NCBI GenBank assembly: GCA_031763025.1
Contig: JASSKH010000011.1
Coordinates: 248,001-312,000 of the forward strand
DNA from: Macrocystis pyrifera
Taxonomy: Eukaryota > Sar > Phaeophyceae > Laminariales > Laminariaceae
Length of the DNA: 64,000 bases
Direction: 5' to 3'
The first letter of the stretch is position 1, and the number at the start of each line of letters is the position of its first letter. The notes under the pieces were generated by a model, which worked only from the letters and a program-made list of their open reading frames with translations, made no database searches and was not told the DNA's origin. Positions 49,649 through 60,200 of this stretch are shown here, one piece after another. A program made the translations under genes and the position numbers.

Positions 49649-49768
49649 TCGCTGCTGCCGTTGGGAGTGTGGCCTTCGAATGAGCGAGAGGAGTTCGATC
49701 TGCCCCCGGAGTGGAAGGCCAACACGCTCAAACGTTACGAGCACCCGCCGTCGTACAGAAAACTGAAG
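49649..49768 (+). CDS. SET gene exon: pre-AWS segment
   Basis: Forty codons between acceptor CCTAG and donor AAG|GTCAGT. The peptide ends in PPSYRKLK, like the P-x-Y-x-x-(I/L)-K segment found just before the AWS domain in NSD/SET2-type proteins. Phase 0 at both ends, and it joins cleanly to the next exon. Confidence 0.75.
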
Positions 49769-52700
49769 GTCAGTCTGATGCCATCTTTTGTCGAAAAGTG
49801 ACGTTGTCCTTCTGCGTTGAGTTGAGAGTTGCCAATCGTACCGTAGTCGTAGGTGCGGTATTGGTAGTCGTGGCCGCTGCATTTTCTTATATGCCATTAG
49901 TTTGTGCGTGTCCGACCCGACTTTTAGTTTCGTGGGGGAAATCAATATTCGAGGCATGTCAATTTCCAGCATCCCACGCAGAATGCGCAAAGTGAAACCT
50001 GGCTAGCTTACGAGGTGTCGTTTCGTGTCGTTTCCAACCCGTGAACAAAGAGTGCAGTACTGCCACGTCATCCGCTGTATCCACCGGGCAATGCTGGACC
50101 ATGTATGCTTGGTGTATCGCGAGAGAGCCTTGAGTCGTCGTGAGCGGCTTGTCTTGTCTCGTGATTTCGGTCTTGGTATTGATGTTGGTGTTGGTTGTTT
50201 TGTTGTTGATTTTTATGTTGAACGCCCGAGTCGAGCCTCTCGTTGCTTTCTTTGAGCCGTAGTCTATGAAGAGCGAGCACGACACCCAAGACCCACGGCT
50301 CTGCCTGGTTTCCGCCGATCACTTGAATGCAGTGTGACCATGGTGTTGATTCAACCGCGTTCCCCCCTGGCTTTACTCCCTTGGTTTTGCAGGCCAACCG
50401 CTATGCGGATAGCTCTTTGAGGGGCCTCGTGCCAATAGACGAGATCCCGCTGTGCCACTGCGATGTGGACTATGGATGCGACGCGGACTGCATCAAGTGA
50501 GATCACGCCACTTTTGGCGTTTGCCGTCGTACGTACAGAAGACATGTGACCGTTGGACATACTGAAGATACATGACCGTTGGACGTACTGAAGATACATG
50601 ACCGTTGGACGTACTGAAGATGCATGACCGTTGGACGTACTGAAAATACGTGGCCGATGTACAGACTATATGTACGTAGCCGTTTTACGGGGGGAAGATA
50701 CATGGCCGCTATGTGTACTGAAGATACGTGGCCGTTGTATGTACGATCTTGCGACACATAACCGTTGTACGTGCGGAATCTGACGTGACCGTTGTATCTA
50801 TGTACTTGAGGTACATGACCGTTGGACGTGCTGAAGATAAATGGTCGTTGTACGTACTTAAAATGCATGACTGTTGTACGTCCGAAATGTGGCCGTTGTA
50901 CGTAATCGAGATACGTGGCCGTTGTACGTAATCGAGATACGTGGCCGTTGTACGTACGGAATATACTTGGCAGTTGTACGTACTGAAGACACGTGACCAT
51001 TGTGCTTGCTTGGACTACACGACCGTAGTACATAGGAACTTGAGATACATAGTCATTGCACATGCGGGAGATACGTGACCGTTTCACGGACCGAAAATAC
51101 ATGCCTGTGGCGGATCCCCTGTCAGAGTCAGAGTTGGGGTTAGGGTGCCGTCAGTGGTGGGCTCCAGCGTCCATTGAGAGGGACAGACGATTGTGTGAGA
51201 TACATAGACAGATCATTTGTACGTTGCGGCAGCGTAGTCTGCCGGAGGGATCTCCCTGTGAGGCAGTAGATGCTTAGCGAAGCCAATCGCATGATAAATG
51301 CCGAGAGGTTAGTGTCTCTGCTGGCAAGCGCTTGGACCAAACGAGCTGTTGCCTTTTCCCTCTCTACGAGTCGGACATGTTGCTGGCCGCCGCTGTCCGG
51401 TCTATTCGCGCCAGGTTTGACCGATGTCAGATGTTTTCGAAGTGTCCTCTTCGCGTTCAACGTGGCTTGCTTGCGCTCTACCCTCGCGTGATGTTATCTC
51501 AACTTGGCCGTGCAGTCGCCAGCTCCTTATGGAGTGCGCGCCCGGACGCTGCCCGACGCTGCAGGGGAACGCCAAGCACTGCCTGAACAACGCGATTCAG
51601 ACCAGATCGTTTCCGTCAACAGAGGTGAGGCAGCTCAAGGGGGTACAGTAGACCTTTCAGTCTGTCTTACCTCGCTTCTTAGGCTAGCCCATTCATCTTC
51701 GGAGTGCTGTTGCACCGTACCGCTCGAGGCATTTCCACGTATCGCTGTCGTTCGATTGGATCATCTGACCGAACGAGAGGAAGTGAGAGAGGGGGGCAGA
51801 ATTGTTTCCATCATTTTTTTTTTTGCCAATTTGGGCATGGGTGCGGAAAGCGTCTCTTTCCCCTGTTGGTGCACGGCGGCATCAAGCGTCTAGCCCGTCG
51901 GATTCGGTGACCCCTCCCCTGGTCATGTTGAGGTGGAACACTCGAGTTTATTTGAGGTCGCTACCTTTGCCTGTAACGAGTTCAAGTAACGAGTGTTGGT
52001 CTTGCTCGAAACCGCTACTCTGCTGAAGACATGATATCGTGCTACGCTCATGATGTAGAGCACCCGCGACTTTAGACCTCATCTGACATTGTCGGTGTTG
52101 GTCCAGTTGTTGCTCGTTTTACCAGTATTGGGTGCCGTGGAGAGGATGCGTCTATTGGGTTAGGGTTAGGGTTGGCGTAGGTGTCAAAAACATATATTTT
52201 TGAGCCACACAAAGGGCCTCGTGCAGCCCTATAAACCAGTACCAGGTATTAGTTCAGCGTTTTTCTTGACGCCACGGGCGACCCAAGATGGAACGAAACA
52301 TGATGGCTCGTTGCACGACCTAACCTTTTGGCTTAAAGTTGCTGTGCACTGCGGGCGGGGTTAGCTAAAGTGCCCGGGATACACTGTTGTACAGGGACAC
52401 ACTCTAGCGGTAGCGCTTTGCGGGTAAAACAAGACTTGGTGGCTGTGGCGCAGTGCTGTAAGTATGTTCGTAGGGACTACTCGTGGAGATGATGCGTATT
52501 GCGGGAAGAGGAACACTAGTGGCCTTGACTCGGTGCTGTGGATTTGGTCGTGAGCAGCTTTTTTCCCGATCACGGCAGCTCGGCTGTCGCATCGCTGTAG
52601 CAGCAAGTGCCTTTCGGAGCTCATCAACTGTGTTATATTGTCGCCAGGATTGTCAGTGCGAATGTTGTTCTGGCCCAGTGGGGTGCTGCCGTTCAAACAT

Positions 52701-55700
52701 GTCCAGCGCTCGTACGTTATTTGACGGTCGGATTTATTCGTGTGCAAACTGTTATTTTTTATTCGTTTGCAAATTACTGTCCGTTTAGTACGAGTCGGGA
52801 TGCCGACGCAGCCTAAAATTTGTATGGGTTTGGGTTGGCGTCGAAGTAGCCCACCTTACAGGCATGGAATAGACGCGCATGTTGTTTTAGTCAAGCATAA
52901 TGCCAGCCGCGGACGTAAGCTCAACTTTAAGAAGTTTTTCAGCCGATTGCCCTCAATAAAAACACCATCATATCCCAATACAACAAGCAGCTCCCCGGGA
53001 ACTGTTCCACGGTCAACATGTTTGGTTTCGAGGCAGACGACTGCAGATGTTCTACTTCTCGGTCGTGACTTATGTTATATGCGGACATCCAACGCTTCGC
53101 CGCTTGGTTTTATTCGACGTGGACAGATTTTCCGCACAGTCGAAGGCAGAGGATGGGGTCTTCGGCTGTCGGACGAGAAGGGGGCGAAGGCGGGGACGCT
53201 GCTCCACGAGTACCTTGGGCAGGTGAGGCCATTAACGCCAGTGTGGCAGCAACAAGGTTGCGGCAGTGGTGTGCTGATGTGCCGCGACGCGGGTATCGTT
53301 TTATTGCAGCGGAAGGGAGCGGTGGCCTCGTCTCGTCTCAGGCAGTAGCGCCCATTTATTCGGGTCATATGAGACTACGACTAACTAGACCATTGGTGCT
53401 GAAGCGCATCAGGGACGGTGTGAGGTAGCGGAAGAGACCCACTTGCCGTGTTCGTGATAACAGTACAGCGGATTGTTTGGTTGTCCTTGAGTTGTGCTGC
53501 AGAGGAACTGGTTGAAAGCGCTCGAAGCTGGACCACGAAAAGCAGAAGCAGTCGTTTGCATGTATACATTCGTGTTGGTAGTCTCGCTTGACGGCTGTGG
53601 AAGCAATACCAGCGTCATTGCGCGGAGTTCGTCTTCGTCGCTGGTTCAATCCTATCCGCCGTAGCCGCAGACCATGGTACCTACTGTAGCGTACCAGGCG
53701 GTGGCCAGCACCGGTTGGAGTTTGGAGTAGTGGGTTGGCTTTCGCATATCGACCCTCGTTCCCCGGCACAGGTGATCGGGATGGACGAGTGCCGCAAACG
53801 GCTGCGGAAGGTGGGACGCAAAGGGGTCGAGGGCTCCAGCAGCGACTTTTACTTCGCTTCTTTGGACGGGAATCTCGTCCTCGACGCCGGTGAGGCATGC
53901 CGCTTGCTATGGTAGTTGTGGGTGGGTGTGGTGCTATGGTTGGTGGCAGTGGGCGTGGTGCTATGGTTGACGTGAGTGGGTGTGGTGCTATGGTTGGTGG
54001 CAGTGGGCGTGGTGCAATGGTTGACGTGAATGGGTGTGGTGCTATGGTTGGCGACAGTGGGCGTGGTGCTATGGTTGATGTGAGTGGGTGTGGTGCTATG
54101 GTTGGTGACAGTGGGCGTGGTGCTATGGTTTGATGTGAGTGGGTGTGGTGCTATGGTTGGTGACAGTGGGCGTGGGGGTTTTGCTTGGTTTTTCTGCGAT
54201 GGTAGCTTCGAAACCTAACATGCATGTCCAATCACTCAGTGCCCAGTGTTTTCCCTTCCCGCCTGCCCGCGGCTCTGGTACGCAGGCCCTATGGGCAGTG
54301 AAGCTCGTTTCGCGAACCACAGCTGCGCACCCAACTGCATTCTACAGAAGTGGAGCGTGCTGGGCGAGACTCGGGTCGTCCTCGTCGCTGCGAAAGACAT
54401 TTCTTATGCCGAGGTGGGATAAACGACGAGCTATTTGTAGGCGAAGGTCGGGTCCATGGTCGGTTTCCGTGTGCGCATGTACCCGTAAAGCGCTTTGGTT
54501 TGTGGAGAGGTGCGATCGTTTCTTGGCGCTAGGTTTGTCGACAGCGGGTTGTGGTTAGGGTGCCAAGCTGGATATTGCACTCTCGGGCAGCTCTCGAGCG
54601 GATATTTTTGGGAAGGGACAAGTGGCCTCGTCTCGTCTAAGGCAGCTGCCATTTTTGAATTCTGTCATATTGGGGCGAGAGCATTGGTGATGGACGCACC
54701 AGGGACGGTGTCGGTCGGGTGGCGTGTCGGGTGGCGGAAGAGACATACTTGCCGTGTTCGTGATAGCAGTACAGCGAATAAATTGCATGCCGTTGAGTTG
54801 TGATGCAAAGGCGCTGGCTGAAAACGCTTGAAGGTGGACCATGACAAGCAGAACGAAAAAATTGTACTTGTAGTAGCCTCGCTTGAAGGCTTTTTTATTG
54901 GTCGTAATGCTCGGCGTCGACTGGGGCTATCATGCTACCATCCGCGCGCGCCGCAGCAGACGATGGTAAACGGGCTTTGTGACTGACCCCGTCTTCGACT
55001 GTCCGTCCAACGCAGGAGCTCACGTACAACTACCAGGCGGACACCTTGGAGGGTTTCGTAGAGAGGCAAAGGTGCCTGTGCGGGGAGCCGCAGTGCTCAG
55101 GCTTCATCGGGGGCGAGGTGAGACCGGTGCAAATCCTGTCCTTTGGCGTGCGGTTGCGAACCCTATATGTTGCTGAGAGGCAGCTTAAGGTCGGGATATG
55201 TCAGCTGCAGTAAATAGCCGTGTTACCTTCCACGTCTCTGAGTGGAATTGATTCAGCCCAACACGGCGTTGTGCCGGTGCGGAGAACGCAGTCTTGAAGA
55301 CATTTCTATCTCGCAGTAAGTGCGGTTGGAAACAAATACGTGCGCCTTTCTCATTTCGGAAGACTCTGCCTATACTAGACCCTCAAGGCTAAATGTACAT
55401 CGAGCCCATACAACAAACATACAGTATGCTGGCATGATGCGCTCTGAACAGAACAGCCGAGTGTGGTACCGCAGGCTGCCCTCTTTTCTCACCGATTGAA
55501 GGTATTTTACGGCTATTGGTTGGACATACTCCCTAGATATTTTTAGCAGCAGAGACTGACCACGTGCCCAGCCCCTGGAAGTGTAAAGCTGGGCTAGAGT
55601 GGGTCATCTCGGAGAACTCAAGGCTTGAGAAGGGCTGTTCGGACTGGCGGCAGCTTTTTGTTGATTTTTTTGGCCGAGACCGAGGCGATCTCTCCGTCGG

Positions 55701-57247
55701 AGAGCAGCACATTCCCCGTTTTTTTTCTCTTGTAAATCGGAATTGGTGGTGGTTGATCATTATCATTGCCACATTCCAGCCCTTGTCGACCATGTATTGG
55801 CTCGTCGCGTGTCAACAGTACCAGTAGCCTTGCGCAGTGAAGGCTAATCGACGGCTACTGCACGGGTGGTACAACTGACTGCGGATGTCCCTGTGGGTCG
55901 GCAGTGCCCAATCATACATCTTTGTGGGGATATTATTGGGGAGACGGCTCTGGGGGTAAGGTAGACGCTTTTTTTCTCGCATTCTGGCATTGTTGCCGGC
56001 GATCTTCCTTATCAAGGATCGATCTCGTAGGTGCTGAATTGCTTCCTTGCGGCCGTACGGAGGAGGGTACGTCGACGCGCAAGGGATGGGCAAGGCGCAA
56101 CGAGCCGTACCGACCCGGCTTTCTTCCTCGTTTGGCTTCCATCCGCTCGCTGCGTTGCTGTGTTCTTACACAATCGATTGGGTTTCCCATCACTGATGTG
56201 TCACTCCCTTCGCCAAGGCACTCACTGCCTGTTGTTGAAAACCCTCATATTTGTATCCTATTCCTGTACAATGTTAGCTGGTGGCGGTGAAGGCAGACGA
56301 GTGGCGGCGGCGAACGTCGAAGGTGATGGGCCAGGCAAAGCCACAGCTGAGGCTCGTCAGGGAATTGTTCAACGAAGGCCGGGATCTGGGTTTCGAAGAA
56401 CCAGGTGATTTGGAGATAGACTACCGTTTTAGGTTTTGGACGACTTCTATATACTGTTTTTTTTTACCTTACGTGTTTGTTTATTGTCTTTCCCCCGCTT
56501 GTAGTGCAGGAGTGGGTAGTGTCCGCAGCCGATCACGCAGTCCGTGGCGGGGTCGTGCGAATAAGCTCTGAATGCAATACTGGAAACGGCGCTCGACCAC
56601 GTCAATAGGTTTAAGTGGGCCAACACCCAGCCTGTGCTCGACGCCTCTCTGTGCGTTCGTTTGGGTATAGTCGAATGGTTGATTTTGAGTCATTTTTTCC
56701 TGTCTTTTTTCTGGCCTGGTTTCGCTACAACGCGCCACCTTCACCTTCTCCGTCCAATTCACAGGGCCATCTTGTCGGATCGAACTTTGGGGACACGTGA
56801 CCCCCGCTTGATCAAATGGATCAAATAGACGCACAGCAAAATGGCGAGCCCCCTCATTTTGAACCCTATCCCCTCCCCAGGTGAAGACGGAAACGTTTGC
56901 TACCGGGGACGCGAGATGGAGTGCCTCTCCACGATGCTCAAGGAGGGCGATGATTGGCTAGCGCAGCTCGCAGAAGTGCTTGAAGGGACCCCAGCCAAAC
57001 CCACCACCGATCCCTCACTCCCACCTTCATCACAAATACTAGACTCGAAAGTGCCTGCCGCGGATGCTTGCGGCGCGGATGAGGTCACCGGCAGGCGAGG
57101 TGGAGGTACCTGCGACGTGGCTGATGGCCGACGGACCAGGTCGAGAGCGCATTCTGCGGTCGATGGGAATGGAAGCAGAAGTGCCGAGTGTGAGGCTTCC
57201 GCCGGCGCCGGTAGCAGCAGCACGAGGTCAAGCAAACGCGGCAATAT

Positions 57248-57284
<37 letters not shown>

Positions 57285-60200
57285 AGCAACGGGAACCGGC
57301 CCGAGATGATCGGAAAGGTGAAGAGCGTTGACACTGCTGTCGTCAGGAAATCGTGCCAGCCGGAGGTCAAACGTGAAAGTGGAGCACCGAACGGAGGTGG
57401 GAAATCACCTCCCGCCGCTGCGCGGGGCGGTGCCGCGGCTTCGTTAGGACGCGGGAAGAGAGCGACAGGGTGTTGTGCTTCTGAGCGCAAGAACCAGCGT
57501 GGCGAGGGCGGCGATCGGCTTTTTCCTCGACAACAAGGGGCAACGCTTGCTCCGGTGAGTGGCACGCACTCGAGGGTTTCGCGGCGAAGCTCTCGTGGCG
57601 AATTACTGGTATTGTGTTGACCGTTTTGGGACCCAGGTATGGCGACCTAAAACCAACAAGTGTCGTATATCTTACGAAGCAGCTATCACTAGGGAGACCA
57701 ACTAGGGAGAGGGTGCAGCAGTACGAGTTAAGTGGTACCTGGTACTAGCATCAATATTCGACTCAACACGACAGTCACTACGGTACTATGGTCCATACTG
57801 TCCATACTGTAATCAAGTCCCAAGGCGGTGAAGGTGTCGGTCTCTTTTATAGGTGGTAGGTGTTCTCCTGTGCTATCATACGCTAGATTTTGGGTCGTTT
57901 ACCTTCGTTTGGTTGGGTTTTGTTTGCCCTAGTATGAAGGCGCAATGTGGTTGCCTTGGCCAGGCGCTCCATTTAGAGAGCAAAGCATGCACACATTGGA
58001 CAGATCAGATTATCTGCTCTACTTCTTTCGGGGTAGATTATGATGCCTATGATCTGCAAGATCTACATTGTGTTTTCCGGTTGGGATCTGCTTGGCATGG
58101 CTCTCTCTTGCGCACGTGTTTGGCGGGGTACGATCTGCATGATCTGCATGATACAGATCTTGCGCTCTTGCACAACCTCTCATAACGGAATATATACATA
58201 GTGTAGTATACCGGTAGATCTCGTACCCGGTATGTTGGCTTCACTTGCTTTGCCCTTGAATTGGCGATTTTTTTTTTTTTTTGTTTTTCTGTCTCAACAG
58301 TCAGTGACCACATGGTTATTACCAGGTATCATCTAGGATGAGGAATCAGGACGGACACCGGGTGCACTGATGTAGCTGGGTAATTGTGAAGACAACACAC
58401 ACGCGTTGTCACTGCGGCCGCCCTAAGTACTGTGACGCACAGCAGATTTGTCGATTTCCACTGATGCAGAGTAAATGAGAAGGGGAAGATGCCTATAAAC
58501 GCACGATTTTGCCTGTTTCCCGTCATGCAGAGAAACACGAGGGGGAAGATACATTGAACGTACTTTCTGTCGAAGGCCCTTCGTGCAGCGTAAAACTAAG
58601 CTGCATTTATCATACAGGTTTTGTCGAGTTTCCTTCGTACACAAAGGGGGGGAAGATGCATCCAACATGTAGTTTTGTCGAATTCCCTTCATGCAGGGCG
58701 AAGAAAAGGGTGGACAGGCATTGAACGCTCAGTTTTGTCGCGTTTCTTTCGCGCAGATCGAAGGAGGGGGGGGAGAGAAGACAGATGAGCCGGCTCCGTG
58801 CGCGGTGGACCTGATGAGGCTCGAGCGGGTACTCGAGAGGGCGCCACCTGGGCTGCAGATGGTCGAAGCCACCAAGGCCAAAAAAAAACGGCGACGAGGT
58901 AAATTTGTTGCTTTTTTTTACGAGCGAATGCTAGTTTCTGTTTTTGACGCGCCACAAAAATAGAGACCCCTTTGAATTTTGTCCACGCCGGCCTTAACGC
59001 TCCCAAAAGGCAAAAGCCTATTTGTGGATTTTTCCCAAATATCGTTCTGAGAATTTTCTACCATCGTACACAAGTTGACGACACTCACAAACGCCTGGCT
59101 GAGCGAGTTCCTACATAGCGACAGCTTATTGATAATGTTGTATCCTCAGGCGGATGGGTGAGAATACCTGGTGCAGTTTATTCTCACCACACGTCCACGT
59201 AGGAAATTCATGTCGTGGTTTAACTGTGTTTCAGTATATATCGTTGTTGAAGCATTGCACTATTGGTATTAATATTATCAGTACACAACGGTGCTATCGT
59301 GGAAACGTTATTCTGATGGTATCGTTGGATAGCTGGCTTGGCCTCGGACGCGTAGGAGTATCGACTCGTGCAGAGCGCAGCAGAAGCGCGTCGGTGTGTG
59401 TGCTGCCTAAGGCGGGATTCAAGAACCGAAACAAGAGTCCAACCGGATTGCCTCCCGCTCTGTGACATCGGAGGGAATGGCGTTTCTGGGACAAGGACGC
59501 TCGTCGCGAGTGCGTTGGCGGCGAGATTGCCGCTCCCCCTCTTCTTACCCTTGCTTCCGGGGGACACATGCTCATACACTATAGCTGGCTGCAGTTTTTG
59601 TTGTAGCTTTGAGCCCTAGGTTTCTAGCTACTTGTAGATGGCAGTGACGCTTGTATGATACCACAACGGTTTTCGCCGTACGCCAACGACGCCACAAGTC
59701 ACCAGGCGACGGCCAGCGCGTACCATCTGTGGCATACCAGGCACATACGGTATTAAAATAGACGGCTGACATTGTTAGTTCATCTTCGCCCCGCTAGCTT
59801 AGCGACCTACTACTGGATCGTGAGCTCTCTTTACGGCAGGCTATTCGTCGCGACAACTTCGTCGTTGCCCACGTCTCCAACCCTCGCCGCCCAAAACATT
59901 CTCGACACCGTATCTCTACGATATTTAATTTTGCCGTTCCTTGATTCATTTCCCTTGTGTGTGCATCACAGGGCCGCCCACGTGGCGAGAACGGTGTGGG
60001 CCCTATTGGATGCGGCGTCTAGGTATGGTCTGGACGTCCTCGTCCCCGAGCAGCGACCACTGCTCTTCCAGTCCGTCAAAGCTGCGGCGACGAATCGTAC
60101 GGCCGGGCATTCCCCCCACCCAGACGCGAGGGGCAAAGCGCGGGCGTCGGAGGCGGGTAGGAAAGGAAGAGGAGGTGCCATCGCAGTCGGCGCTGCTGTA

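Noticed and set aside
50503-51102. 199-aa minus frame with repeated RTYNGHVS-like motif
   Set aside because: Translation of the intronic minisatellite, not a gene.
55555-55815. Open frame with [10 protein letters not shown] after the post-SET exon, possible CW-type zinc finger
   Set aside because: Lacks the remaining Cys and Trp pattern of a CW domain, and the next good exon (56278) follows the post-SET exon in phase without it.
57064-57565. Long open frames on the minus strand and other plus frames in the exon at 56.9-57.6 kb
   Set aside because: Shadows of a GC-rich low-complexity exon; the chosen frame alone fits the splice phases.
59345-59480. Cys-rich frame suggesting a PHD finger in the SET gene
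   Set aside because: The His and final Cys pair are missing in the open frame and the phase does not fit either neighbour; kept only as a possibility for the phase gap.
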